NCBI GenBank assembly: GCA_018266255.1
Contig: JAFEAT010000014.1
Span: 422,514 to 486,513, forward strand
DNA: 64,000 nucleotides
Direction of reading: 5' to 3'
Source of the DNA: Cyanobacteria bacterium SZAS-4
GTDB lineage: Bacteria; Cyanobacteriota; Vampirovibrionia; Obscuribacterales; Obscuribacteraceae
Positions 16,494 through 25,578 of the stretch are shown one piece after another. The notes beneath the pieces are model-generated. The model was not told the origin of the DNA. It saw nothing but the letters and a program-made list of their open reading frames with translations, and made no database searches. Both the position numbers and the translations under genes were made by a program. Numbering within the stretch: the stretch's first letter is position 1; each line of letters opens with the position of its first letter.

Positions 16494-17702
16494 TTCAGCT
16501 CTGCGAGAATCTCCAGCGGCTCCTCGCTTGCCCTTAGGGCTGGCCTTGTCTTTTGCCATCATGGCATCGATGAGGGCGAATTTTGCCAGCGGTTCACGGG
16601 AATACGGCTTGAAAAACACCAGCTTGTAGCGCCTTTTGACGTTATCCACGCTGAAGGTGATGTTGCTGTTAAGGTGACTGCTGGGCTCGATTTTGCTTAA
16701 CCAATTGCTCGAACCGGAGGCGCCAAGGGGAGAGCGGAAGAACACGTTGCCCAGGTCGTCCTCCAGTGCGATATCAAACGTGGAGAATGTATTTTCGGTT
16801 TGATTCAGAATGTCCAGCCTCAAAGTAATTTCGCTCATTTCGCCTATCGGGTGGCTGTTAATGCGCATGCCTGATATCTTCACTTTCAGACCCGCGAGGC
16901 AGAAATCGTCCGCCGTCTGGTCGGGCATGGTCATTGTGGGCAGTCTCAGCGGCTCGCTGAGCTTGATGTGCATTTCAGCGCCGGACGGCAGCATGACGCT
17001 TTTACCTTTCATCACCATAGCGGTTGTCAGCCCGGCAGCTCCACCGATTGCCGCTCCGCCAGCCAGTGTATAGCCGTGGCTGGCTACCGCCGCCGCCAGA
17101 CCGCCATACTTGAGCACCACAAGTGTGCCAATCACGCCACCGAGAGCGGTATAGCCCGCCGCGCGCCCGACGACTTTAGCTGCGGCTTTGCCTTTGGTGT
17201 CCCGTGTGGTGCTGTCGCCCCCAATCGGGATTTCACGCCCGTCAGGCGTGATTAGATAATCAAAGCGCGCATTGATGTAGCCATTGCGGCCGGCGCGCTT
17301 GGGCGCTTCCAGTGTGCTGAGCACCCCGTGCACCACCGTGCCATAGGGTATCACCACGCGGCCATCCACCAGCACGTCCTTGTTGACTTTGCCGAAGAAC
17401 TCGTCGCCTTCCACGCTCTCGCCGGCGGCAATCTCGGTCGAAAGGAGCAGATCCAACACGGTGCCAGGGTCCACCACACGCACATCATCCTTGTTGACGG
17501 TCGGGCTTGGCGGAGTGTTGCTCTCGGTCTGAATGATGGTGCTGCGGAGCATCGGGGGCTCGCTGCCTGCGGCAGGCGTGTCGGCGGACCAAACGGCTAA
17601 CGGGGCACTGGCGCACTGGCTCAGCACCACACCCCAGGCGCATAGGGCACGGGTAACGTGCACCTGTCGCTTCCGGTGACGGGTTTCAAAGGTTTCGTCC
17701 AT
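16488..17702 (-). CDS. exported protein with glycine-zipper segment, unknown function
   Basis: A 404-residue protein when started at the ATG at 17702, which has GGAG upstream; a longer frame to 17903 is less likely. The N-terminus is a signal peptide ending near a Ser/Ala cluster (APLAVWSAD). Residues about 70-170 (VDPGTVLDLLLSTEI, VVIPYGTVVHGVLS) resemble the beta-domain of VirB10/TrbI-like envelope proteins, a weak similarity. A Gly/Ala-rich helical stretch of about 60 residues follows (GGVIGTLVVLKYGG), then a C-terminal beta domain. It is probably a periplasmic or outer-membrane-associated protein. No secretion genes are adjacent. Confidence 0.6.
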   Translation of the reverse strand: MDETFETRHRKRQVHVTRALCAWGVVLSQCASAPLAVWSADTPAAGSEPPMLRSTIIQTESNTPPSPTVNKDDVRVVDPGTVLDLLLSTEIAAGESVEGDEFFGKVNKDVLVDGRVVIPYGTVVHGVLSTLEAPKRAGRNGYINARFDYLITPDGREIPIGGDSTTRDTKGKAAAKVVGRAAGYTALGGVIGTLVVLKYGGLAAAVASHGYTLAGGAAIGGAAGLTTAMVMKGKSVMLPSGAEMHIKLSEPLRLPTMTMPDQTADDFCLAGLKVKISGMRINSHPIGEMSEITLRLDILNQTENTFSTFDIALEDDLGNVFFRSPLGASGSSNWLSKIEPSSHLNSNITFSVDNVKRRYKLVFFKPYSREPLAKFALIDAMMAKDKASPKGKRGAAGDSRRAEL

Positions 17703-17996
17703 GGGTCTCCAAGATCTCGAGCATAAGTTTTCGAGCAAGCCAACGTCCGTAATGATAGGAACAGAACCGTCAGCTTGTGACCCGACATTACAATTCATTT
17801 GTGTAAGTGGCGTGAAGCCTGATTTGTTCGATTTGCTGGCGACAACATGAGGAAATGTTTCTGTGATGTGCATGGGCGCATGACGACTCCACAAATGATG
17901 CACTTTTCTATGGTTGAATTAGGCGATAGTCAATAGGATCGGAGTCGCATCGGGTTCTAGCTCAACTTTACCCTCACTGGATCGTTGGTCTGCCTT

Positions 17997-18932
17997 ATGA
18001 GAGAAAATCGGTTACAGGTGCATTACACATCAGAAAGCGTGCAGATAACCCTGACGCAATTCCCCGCTGTTGATTCGGCATCAGCGGCATCGGCTTTCGC
18101 GGTTGCTCCACGAGTTTTGCCAGGTGCCGGTAACCAGTGCGCACCTGAGCGGCATACCGAGGTGGAGGAGGCGCGTGACTCTAAATTAGGAACATGGCTA
18201 CTGGCCACAGTCGCAATTTTTGTGGCAACTATGTGCAATCCCAACTGGGTGCCCAGCGTTGTAGCTCAAACTATGAAATTCTCGAAGCAGTTGTCGGCCG
18301 ACATTAGAGGAGGCGGTATCACTGCTCCTGATGGCACTGCTGTTGCTGATACCAGGGAACCCGAGGCTGGACCGGTCGCCGAAGATACGGCTGTTGCAGA
18401 TACTGCAGAAGCTGAGGCTGGACTGGTCACCGAAGGTACGGCTGTTCAGGGTGCGCCCACTGGTGACAATTCTGCAAACTCCGTTCAACCGAAAGACGAG
18501 ACCGCTATCGGTATGACTCGCAATTCTGTAGTCCGCGGCACACACTCCGCTGCGCCAGCAGGCTTGAGGGACGCTGACCATTCGGCTGCCCTGCATTATG
18601 GCACCAGCAGTGGTGTGCATCGAACCATCGCTTCAATTTTGGTGCCGCCACCACCGCCGACACCATGCGTTTTGCCTCCTGAACTCGGGTTTTTCCCTAT
18701 GCAGCCAGCGCAACAACACGCAGGGCTCCAGCAACTGTTACGGCAAGAACAAGCCCTCGCTTCGTCCAAGTTTTATAACCAGACCGCGGATCGAGAAGCC
18801 ACGCCCAAGCAGCCTACCGCAGCTTCCGGACGAACTGAAGGCACTCAATCTGACGCGCTAGTTGCCGCCGACAAGGAACTCCAGGCAGCGATGAACTCGT
18901 CGCTGCATACCGTGGGCGAATGGACTCGTTAG
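17997..18932 (+). CDS. hypothetical membrane-anchored low-complexity protein
   Basis: A 311-residue frame with one hydrophobic segment at about 66-90 (LGTWLLATVAIFVATMCNP) and a long disordered remainder rich in Ala, Thr, Glu and Pro. Two imperfect copies of a 20-residue unit (GTAVADT...EAGPVAEDTAVADT, then EAEAGLVTEGTAV) occur around 115-155, and a PPPPPTP run near 220. No Shine-Dalgarno is evident at the ATG or at an in-frame TTG at 17985, so the start is uncertain. It may be a real envelope protein or a marginal ORF; I do not recognise it. Confidence 0.45.
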   Translation: MRENRLQVHYTSESVQITLTQFPAVDSASAASAFAVAPRVLPGAGNQCAPERHTEVEEARDSKLGTWLLATVAIFVATMCNPNWVPSVVAQTMKFSKQLSADIRGGGITAPDGTAVADTREPEAGPVAEDTAVADTAEAEAGLVTEGTAVQGAPTGDNSANSVQPKDETAIGMTRNSVVRGTHSAAPAGLRDADHSAALHYGTSSGVHRTIASILVPPPPPTPCVLPPELGFFPMQPAQQHAGLQQLLRQEQALASSKFYNQTADREATPKQPTAASGRTEGTQSDALVAADKELQAAMNSSLHTVGEWTR

Positions 18933-18951
18933 CAACCAGAGCTTTCGCGCT

Positions 18952-19506
18952 TCAAGTGCGCCGATAGCGAAGGTGTACAACGCGATTGCCGAATGTCTTC
19001 GTCTCGACTAACTCGATCTTGCTCGTTTCGTATTGATCCGGGAAGTAGCGTGTGCCACCACCGAGCAAGACTGGACAGACGAACATGTGCCATTCGTCAA
19101 TCAGGTTTAGCTTCATACATGCGTGTGCGAGTTGGGCACCACCAACGGCGATGTCCTTCCCAGGCTGTTTCTTGAGTTTTGAGATTTCTTCTGCAAGATC
19201 GTTCTTGACCAGTCTGCAATTGCTCCCCACGCTTTCGAGCGTCGTGGAGATTACAATCTTCGGCAGTGCCTTCCAGATTGTGGCGAACTTGAGATGGTCC
19301 GCGTCCAGCGAGCCCACATCAACGGTTTCCCAGTAGAGCATTGTCTCGTACAACCGCCGCCCAAGAAGTTGCACATCGGTATTTTCTACGCGCTTAGTGT
19401 GAAATCGAAACAGCTCGTCATCGGGTGGCGACCAATTAATTCCGCCGTCTGGTGCGTTGATGTAGCCGTCTAGTGACACGGTCATCGCGTAGATAAGTTT
19501 CCGCAC
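18952..19506 (-). CDS. dihydrofolate-reductase-like protein (RibD C-terminal family)
   Basis: A 184-residue NADPH-dependent reductase fold. It starts RKLIYAMTVSLDGYINAPDG, the signature of the RibD_C/YyaP-type family, and contains LLGRRLYETM, KIVISTTL and IAVGGAQLAHACM (cofactor-binding loop) with VCPVLLGGGTRYF near the end. The members of this family are mostly uncharacterised reductases rather than true riboflavin or folate enzymes. It is cytosolic and single. The gene converges on the hypothetical gene at 17997-18932, with a 19-bp gap. Confidence 0.88.
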   Translation of the reverse strand: MRKLIYAMTVSLDGYINAPDGGINWSPPDDELFRFHTKRVENTDVQLLGRRLYETMLYWETVDVGSLDADHLKFATIWKALPKIVISTTLESVGSNCRLVKNDLAEEISKLKKQPGKDIAVGGAQLAHACMKLNLIDEWHMFVCPVLLGGGTRYFPDQYETSKIELVETKTFGNRVVHLRYRRT

Positions 19507-20074
19507 CGAATTGCTCCTCGTCAGGTTTTAAGCTTAGCTGCGTACGTGCCATTTTGCAACGTTTGCATTAGCGGAGCCACGCTTTCTGTCCAATTTGTCG
19601 GATTACTGGTTCCCAGTCCGCCCCACTATCGCCATGGAATTACTTATGGCACTGGATATGATCGCGATAAATGAGTCTTCTTGAAATATTTTTGTGCCAC
19701 CATATACGGGGCGCTTTTCGTTTCCATTGCGCAGGAAGATCTTGGAAGTGTCCTGACTGACTTCGTGCTTTAGGACTGTTAGATGTGCTTCCGACAAAGT
19801 GATGTAGCCTATGAGTGTCAATTGCATTCGCCGCTCGTGTCGTAAGTGCCAGCCAGTAGGCAATTATCGCGCTGTTGACCGACTTGCACGACTCATATAT
19901 GATTGAAATTGTTGAGCTTAACAGCTTTGAAGTCAGAGGCACTAGCAATTTGGTTGCTTCAGCTCTATTGCTTACTTCTTTGCGAATTGGGTAGAACTAT
20001 TTCAAATTATATGCGCTGAAAACGCACTAATTATCATGCTCGTGTGCGAAGTCTAAAATCATCCTGGGGTTTAA
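19507..20074. other. intergenic region upstream of the REC-kinase gene
   Basis: A 568-bp gap. Two short overlapping minus-strand frames (19603-19863 and 19640-19948) are open, but neither has a ribosome-binding site or recognisable domain. The region could hold a decayed gene. The only clear signal is CTGGGG before the start at 20075. Confidence 0.35.
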
Positions 20075-21607
20075 ATGACTTTACCAACACTGGTCATAGT
20101 GGAGGATCAGCAGCTACTTAGACTGGGCCTCAAAATTCATTTGGAATCACTGAATTGCTGCTCGGTCATTGGTGAAGCGGGCGACGGCGAAACGGCAATC
20201 CGTGAAATTTTGCGACTGCGTCCTGATGTTGTACTTCTAGATCTCGGCTTGCCCGGAGTCGACGGAGTTGAAGTGACTTGGCGTGTGAAGCAAGAATTGC
20301 CCCGAATACGAATTGTGATCTTCACCTCTCACACAGATGCTGCTGACGTAACCGCAGCGTTGGGCGCCGGTGCAGATGGCTATTGTACTAAGGATGCACC
20401 AATCGAACAGATTGGTAGTGCCATTGCAGCGGTGTCTCGGGGGGAGGTGTGGCTCGACCCCACCATCGCCGAAGTCGTGGTAGCCACAAGTCAGCAACAG
20501 AACGAGAACAAAGAAGAACTAAAACTCTCTACCCTCGAGTCGAATATTCTAAGTCTTATTGGCGGGCACGTCGACCATGGGCAAATTGCACAAAAACTGG
20601 GCATCGATAGTAGCTCGGTAGAAAACATCTTGAGAAATTTGCTGTCGCGGCTAGGTAACAAGAAACCCGCGCCTGATGACGATTTGTTAAAGCAACGAAC
20701 TCGTTTGAACGACTGGTTTACAGCTTTTGTGGAGCAAATCGACACAGGCAAAATCTTTGCAGAGAAATATCTTTTGCAAGAAATGATCGGTTCCGGCGGT
20801 CTAGGTGCAGTATTTAAAGCCAAACATATCTATATCGATCGCACAGTTGCCTTGAAATTTTTGCATCCGGAAGTTGTTCAAGACCCGCTTGCCATGCGAT
20901 GTTTTCAGCGAGAAGCAACAGCAATTGCCAATGTGCAGCACAGCAACATTGTCACCATCTACGACTTTGGAATAAGTGCCACCAACGATCCATTTTTGGT
21001 GATGGAATTTATCTCTGGGCCAAGCTTGGCAGACATTCTTCAAGACGAAGGCAAACTACCGATTTCCCATGCTCTGAATTTATCTATTCAGATATGTGAA
21101 GGATTGGCAGCAGCGCATGAGAGCGGAGTCGTTCATTGTGATTTAAAGCCAGCAAATATTTTGATCCGGCGAGAGAACGGCAAAGAGATAGTCAAACTGG
21201 TCGACTTCGGATTGGTGCAGCTGCTTCCAAGGCAACAAGTAAGCCCGCAGAACCAGTTGACGAATAAGTACTTCATTTGTGGAACTCCGCTCTACATGTC
21301 GCCGGAACAGTGCGCTGGAAAACCCGTTGATGCGCGAACAGATATTTACTCATTCGGTTGCATGTTGTTTGAATTGATTACGGGAGAACCGGTATTTGCC
21401 GGCGACACGCCTATGGAACTTTTTGCTAAACATTTAGAAGTGGAGCCTCAGTCTATTGCAAATGTCACCACTGCACCACTTCCTGATGGATTGGCTGAAT
21501 TGATCGGCTCGATGTTGAAAAAGCAGGCAGAACAGCGACCCAAATCGATGCAAATGGTAGGTCAATCGCTAAAAGAAATGTTTACTCGCACGGTAAGCTT
21601 ACCGTAA
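20075..21607 (+). CDS. response regulator (REC-LuxR HTH) fused to a Ser/Thr protein kinase
   Basis: A 510-residue three-domain protein. Residues 1-125 are a NarL-type receiver with E10/D11, phosphoacceptor D56, T84 and K106. Residues 148-195 look like a LuxR-type HTH (LSTLESNILSLIGGH then IAQKLGIDSSSVENILRNL). Residues 230-505 are a Hanks-type kinase: Gly loop IGSGGLGAVF, K261, HCDLKPANIL with D356, DFG at 377-379, GTPLYMSPEQ. The usual Arg of HRD is Cys, so it is a non-RD kinase that may need no activation-loop phosphorylation. A phosphorelay may thus gate Ser/Thr phosphorylation directly. The histidine kinase gene converges and overlaps by 26 bp, making it the likely partner. Confidence 0.93.
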   Translation: MTLPTLVIVEDQQLLRLGLKIHLESLNCCSVIGEAGDGETAIREILRLRPDVVLLDLGLPGVDGVEVTWRVKQELPRIRIVIFTSHTDAADVTAALGAGADGYCTKDAPIEQIGSAIAAVSRGEVWLDPTIAEVVVATSQQQNENKEELKLSTLESNILSLIGGHVDHGQIAQKLGIDSSSVENILRNLLSRLGNKKPAPDDDLLKQRTRLNDWFTAFVEQIDTGKIFAEKYLLQEMIGSGGLGAVFKAKHIYIDRTVALKFLHPEVVQDPLAMRCFQREATAIANVQHSNIVTIYDFGISATNDPFLVMEFISGPSLADILQDEGKLPISHALNLSIQICEGLAAAHESGVVHCDLKPANILIRRENGKEIVKLVDFGLVQLLPRQQVSPQNQLTNKYFICGTPLYMSPEQCAGKPVDARTDIYSFGCMLFELITGEPVFAGDTPMELFAKHLEVEPQSIANVTTAPLPDGLAELIGSMLKKQAEQRPKSMQMVGQSLKEMFTRTVSLP

Positions 21608-22616
21608 ATCGCGTTCCATGATTTTCTTTGCTGTGGCACTCGATCGTACCGCCCAGAACATTCATTATCTGTCGCGATAAATGGAGCCCAAGACCGGTGC
21701 CGATACCTCGATCTCTGCCTAGTTTAGTTTGCCAGAATCTCTCGAAGATTCTCTTCTGCTGTGCCTCTGGCATACCCGGTCCGGAGTCACTGACAGCAAT
21801 GAATAGCTTCTTGTCTCGGCGGAAAGTACATACCGTCAGTTCACCCTTTTGAGGGCTGAATTTAATTGCGTTGTCGAAAAGGTTTATCAAGACACGGCGG
21901 AGCAAAATACGATCGGTTGCTATCTCGTTGTCAACCGCTTCCATTGAGTCGAGGTTAAGTTGCAATTGTTTTTCATCAATACCGAATGAAAATTCTGATA
22001 CACAGTGCATCAACAAGTCTTTGACTGAGACTAATTCGATTACAGGATTTAGATGACCAGCATCGTTTCGGTAAACGTCAAGAAGATTCCAAATCATCCT
22101 GAGCATACTCTTGATCGATTCAAGCAGCTGTTTATAAACAGGCATCTTTTGGTCTTCGGCGAGTTTGCCGAGGACCAATAACTCCACTGCACGCATACAT
22201 GCAATCAGTGGGCTTTTCAAATCATGCGTCAACGCCGCAACAAAATCTTCCTTTTGCTGCATTAATTGCCTCAATTCAGCGTTTGCGGCTTCCAGTTCGG
22301 CTGTTCTATTAGCCAGATATAAGTTGGAGTTGTGCAGGTTCTCAGTTGATTGAGCAAGTTCGACTCCAATTAAAGCTAAATTTGCGTCTTGGTCGGCCAG
22401 TTCGAGGGCCCCTGTTTCCAACTGAACTGCTTGTAATGAGATATTGTTGCTTGACTTAAAGGCTTGCAGGTCGCTGCTCTTTAAAAGCTGTTGAAGTTGC
22501 TCTATTTTTCTATCGCTGTCCAGCAACTGCCCGCGTGCTACGTCACGCTCTTCGGTGCGCTGTTTCAGCTCAGAGTGAACTATCTTAAGTTCACGCTCAG
22601 CATTTATGTCTGACAT
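21582..22616 (-). CDS. soluble sensor histidine kinase
   Basis: A 344-residue kinase without membrane segments. Residues 1-120 form a long coiled coil. The dimerisation/phosphoacceptor domain has H131 in LTHDLKSPL, and the ATPase domain shows an N box (NLFDNAIKFSP), G1 (DSGPGMP) and G2 (GTGLGLHLS). With no sensory domain other than the coiled coil, its input must come from a protein partner. Its 3' end overlaps the convergent REC-kinase gene by 26 bp, and it is the natural candidate to phosphorylate D56 of that protein. Confidence 0.92.
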   Translation of the reverse strand: MSDINAERELKIVHSELKQRTEERDVARGQLLDSDRKIEQLQQLLKSSDLQAFKSSNNISLQAVQLETGALELADQDANLALIGVELAQSTENLHNSNLYLANRTAELEAANAELRQLMQQKEDFVAALTHDLKSPLIACMRAVELLVLGKLAEDQKMPVYKQLLESIKSMLRMIWNLLDVYRNDAGHLNPVIELVSVKDLLMHCVSEFSFGIDEKQLQLNLDSMEAVDNEIATDRILLRRVLINLFDNAIKFSPQKGELTVCTFRRDKKLFIAVSDSGPGMPEAQQKRIFERFWQTKLGRDRGIGTGLGLHLSRQIMNVLGGTIECHSKENHGTRFTVSLPCE

Positions 22617-22721
22617 ACAGCACCCTTGTAAAATTGTGGTGCGCTAATAAAATTGATTTGTACTGGGATCTTATTGACCATAACTTTGTAGTCGCGCATG
22701 CGTTTGAAGAGGGTTCCGTTA

Positions 22722-22895
22722 GTGACTGACCGAACTATAGAGCACAATCTCAAGCAGCTTGAATCGGCCAGGGAACGATTGGCAGAACGTATCCGCTTGT
22801 CTCAGAAAACGCTAGACGAACTCGATGCAAAAATAGTTGCCATTAAATCAGATTTGGAAAAGTCACAAAAGAGTGCAAATACAGACCAATTGTAG
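22722..22895 (+). CDS. small coiled-coil protein
   Basis: A 57-residue protein if the GTG at 22722 is used, preceded by AGAGGG about nine bases away; an ATG at 22698 would add eight residues. The sequence is one amphipathic helix (heptads with Leu, Ile and Val: NLKQLESARERLAERI). It sits between the two histidine-kinase genes on the opposite strand. It could be an accessory or anti-sigma-like peptide for signalling, but that is inference only. Confidence 0.5.
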   Translation: MTDRTIEHNLKQLESARERLAERIRLSQKTLDELDAKIVAIKSDLEKSQKSANTDQL

Positions 22896-22988
22896 GAGAC
22901 TGGATGTAGCTCAATGACAACATCTGATTCGTTCAATTCGGTTAAGACTAGCATCTTGAGGTTGTGTTGTGAACCATCATCCAGCGCT

Positions 22989-23083
22989 GTTGTCGACTAT
23001 CGGCTACTTCGGTTGTTGACTGTCAGCCATTTTTTTTGTCGACTATCAGCCGCTTCTGCTGTCGACAATAAGCCACTTCGCTA
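22989..23083. repeat. four imperfect tandem 23-24-bp repeats
   Basis: Units share the core GTCGACTATCAGCC and a CTTC tail: 22990-23012, 23013-23036, 23036-23059 and 23060-23083. Each contains the palindromic GTCGAC or a variant. They fill the gap between a small plus-strand gene and the end of the hybrid kinase gene. Four copies with no constant spacers do not make a CRISPR array. Confidence 0.7.
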
Positions 23084-23124
23084 CCTCCGCATGTCGCCGG
23101 AGATCATCTAGTAGCCACACTCTT

Positions 23125-25365
23125 TCAATTTTGCTTGTGGCCGCTGTCTTCTACGAACGCGAGTGACTTATTCTTCAGCCGTGCGAATGCAGATTGTATA
23201 TCGGCGCACTTTTTATTCAAGTCATCCCACTTTTCAGTGTCCACTGCTGCATGCAACTCCTTGCTCAAGGCATGCAGTTCCCATGCTCGCAATGTGCCGC
23301 ACGAACCAATCAACTTGTGAGAAAGTGCCGAAAGTCTTTCGCGATCCTTGCTTTCCAGTGTAATTTGTAACTCTTTCATGATCACGTCTGTTGTGGCAAT
23401 TAAATTCAAGAGCAACTTACATACAGAAGCAACTCCAAACATGCGAATCAGCGAGTCGAGATCGATGGTGCTGAGGACATCAGATTTAACAGATTCCTGC
23501 GCCCTAAAAGCGTCGTTTCTGGTTTGGCAGCCATCATCCAGCGCCAGCCATCGTCCAAGCACTTCGCACAACTGTTTCAGCTCAATAGGCTTGGAAGCAT
23601 AGTCGTCCATACCGGCAGCAATACATGCATCTTTGTCACCTTGCATCGCACTTGCGGTCATGGCGATTATTGGCACGCGCTTTCCTGAGTCGATTTCAAG
23701 GTTGCGTATTTGACGTGCCGCTTCGAAACCATCCATATCCGGCATCTGACAATCCATAAGAATTGCGACATAGGAGTTGGTTTTCATAGCCTCAACAGCT
23801 TCTCGACCATTGTTGACCAGATGGGCCGATAATCCCAATTCCCTCAATTGTAATTCAGCCACCATTCTATTTGCGGGATGGTCATCAGCAACAAGAATTA
23901 ACCCATGCTCAAATACGTCTAGTTTGGTTCGCTTTGATACTGATACCGTATCCGATACCGTGGTCGATTTCTCTTCCGCAGTTGCGATTCTATAGGGTAA
24001 TGTGAACCAGAATTTCGCGCCTTCTCCTTTTTTGCTTTCAATGCCAATTTCACCACCCATTAACTCGACAAGATGTTTGCAAATGTTTAGTCCAAGTCCT
24101 GTGCCACCAAATTTGCGTGTTGTCGATCCATCGGCTTGCACAAACGGTTGAAATAATTTGGCAATTTCCTCTTCACTTAGCCCAACGCCTTGATCCGTCA
24201 CGCTGAACCGCAAGACAATTGAGCCGTTCGATTCCTCTGTTGCGCACTCAACCTTCAACAAGATAGAACCGCTGCTGGAAAATTTGACGGCATTGCTCAA
24301 TAAATTGATAAGAATTTGCCTTAAGCGCTCGGGGTCACCGAGCACCCTCAATGGTGCCTGCGCGTCTATCGTTTTCACAAGGCGCAATCCTTTAGCGTGA
24401 CATTGAGCTGTCATTAGCTGCGCAGCGCCTTCAACGACTTTGTCGATGTCGAATTCAATCAGCTCCACCGACATCTTGCCGGCTTCAATCTTCGAGAAAT
24501 CAAGAATGTCGTTGATGAGAGAAAGCAGACCGTGCCCGGCTTCTTTTATATTGTCGAGATACCCACGCTCTTGGTTGTTTATTTTTGCTCGAAGAAGAAT
24601 GTCTGTAAAACCGATGATCGCGTTTAGTGGAGTGCGAATTTCGTGGCTCATGTTGGCGAGGAATTCGCTTTTAAGACGAGTAGTTTCTTCCACTCTCTGG
24701 TTTTTTCGCTCTAGCTCGTCACTTGCTTTCTCCAACTCGGCCAGCACGTTGATCAACTGCTCATTGCGACTTTCAAGTTCCAGAGTTCGCTCCGTTAGAG
24801 CTTCTTCCAGCTTCTTGCGTGCGTCCATTTCCAGTTGTTGTGCTAACGCTCCGCTGAGCAATCCAGCCATCAATTGGAGTGTGGCAATATCTTCGCTAGA
24901 AAAGGCGTGTGTCTTATTGGAAAGAACTTTCAAAACTCCCATTGGATTTCCGCCCATCATCAGCGGCACCAGAACCATTGATGCAGCGCCGACTCGCTTG
25001 CATGCAGCAAGATCGACTCTTGGATCTTCGCTGGTATCGTCGGAAATTTTTATCTCCCGATCGCGCAAGCAGAGTCCGGTGAGACTGTTGTCCATGGACA
25101 ATCTCACACCCACAAAAGGCGCAACGGATCCACTGGTGGCTTTGTAAATGATCTCCGTTCCTTCGGCAATTTCGACGACACTTCCCGTCGCCGGAGTGAG
25201 GAGTAGCATACGCTCCACGACCTTGTTCATGAACGCTTGCAGATCGAACCCAGCAAGTGCCAACTCAGACTGCGTCTCGATGATCTGCTTCAGGTGCTCA
25301 GTCGCCCGTCGATGATCGGTGGAGTTGCTTGATTCGTATTGATCGGTTGTCTTATCGGTTTCCAT
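23125..25365 (-). CDS. hybrid sensor histidine kinase (GAF-HisKA-HATPase-REC-Hpt)
   Basis: A 746-residue cytoplasmic signalling protein. A GAF domain at about 30-175 is followed by a coiled coil (180-235), HisKA with H241 in MSHEIRTPLNAI, HATPase with N box (ILINLLSNAV) and G boxes (TDQGVGL, GGTGLGL), a receiver at about 487-605 with D538, and an Hpt domain with H683 in LSHKLIGS. All four phosphotransfer residues are present, so a complete internal His-Asp-His relay can run in one chain. The final acceptor is not in the same transcript; the REC-kinase at 20075 is a possible target. There are no membrane segments. Confidence 0.95.
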   Translation of the reverse strand: METDKTTDQYESSNSTDHRRATEHLKQIIETQSELALAGFDLQAFMNKVVERMLLLTPATGSVVEIAEGTEIIYKATSGSVAPFVGVRLSMDNSLTGLCLRDREIKISDDTSEDPRVDLAACKRVGAASMVLVPLMMGGNPMGVLKVLSNKTHAFSSEDIATLQLMAGLLSGALAQQLEMDARKKLEEALTERTLELESRNEQLINVLAELEKASDELERKNQRVEETTRLKSEFLANMSHEIRTPLNAIIGFTDILLRAKINNQERGYLDNIKEAGHGLLSLINDILDFSKIEAGKMSVELIEFDIDKVVEGAAQLMTAQCHAKGLRLVKTIDAQAPLRVLGDPERLRQILINLLSNAVKFSSSGSILLKVECATEESNGSIVLRFSVTDQGVGLSEEEIAKLFQPFVQADGSTTRKFGGTGLGLNICKHLVELMGGEIGIESKKGEGAKFWFTLPYRIATAEEKSTTVSDTVSVSKRTKLDVFEHGLILVADDHPANRMVAELQLRELGLSAHLVNNGREAVEAMKTNSYVAILMDCQMPDMDGFEAARQIRNLEIDSGKRVPIIAMTASAMQGDKDACIAAGMDDYASKPIELKQLCEVLGRWLALDDGCQTRNDAFRAQESVKSDVLSTIDLDSLIRMFGVASVCKLLLNLIATTDVIMKELQITLESKDRERLSALSHKLIGSCGTLRAWELHALSKELHAAVDTEKWDDLNKKCADIQSAFARLKNKSLAFVEDSGHKQN

Positions 25366-25494
25366 TCTGCACGCGGCGTATCGGGACAGATGATTATAGC
25401 TTGAAGGTGAATATTTCCGACATTGCTTGAATCAATGTACCCGATTGGCTTTTGAGTATGCGAAATATTTCTCTGGTCGACAGGTGCAAATGCA

Positions 25495-25521
25495 AAGTAG
25501 CCGGGCATAACCCGGCTACTT
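25495..25521 (-). terminator. strong hairpin, terminator-like
   Basis: AAGTAGCCGGG at 25495-25505 pairs perfectly with CCCGGCTACTT at 25511-25521 around a five-base loop. It lies 57 bp past the stop of the minus-strand gene at 25579. The flanking T tract is short on both strands. Confidence 0.6.
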
Positions 25522-25578
25522 CTTCCCTTTCACAAACTTGAATAACTCTGTGACTAGTGCTGGTTCAGCCGAGAAGGG

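Noticed and set aside
19603..19948. Two overlapping minus-strand frames in the 568-bp gap
   Set aside because: Both are short, in different frames, and lack a start signal or domain. A decayed gene is possible but not supportable.
22989..23083. CRISPR-like array
   Set aside because: The four units are imperfect, abut one another with no spacers of constant length, and no cas genes are near.
22914..23111. 65-codon plus-strand frame across the tandem repeats
   Set aside because: The frame mostly translates the repeats (VDYRLLRLL, VDNKPLRYL) and has no independent evidence.
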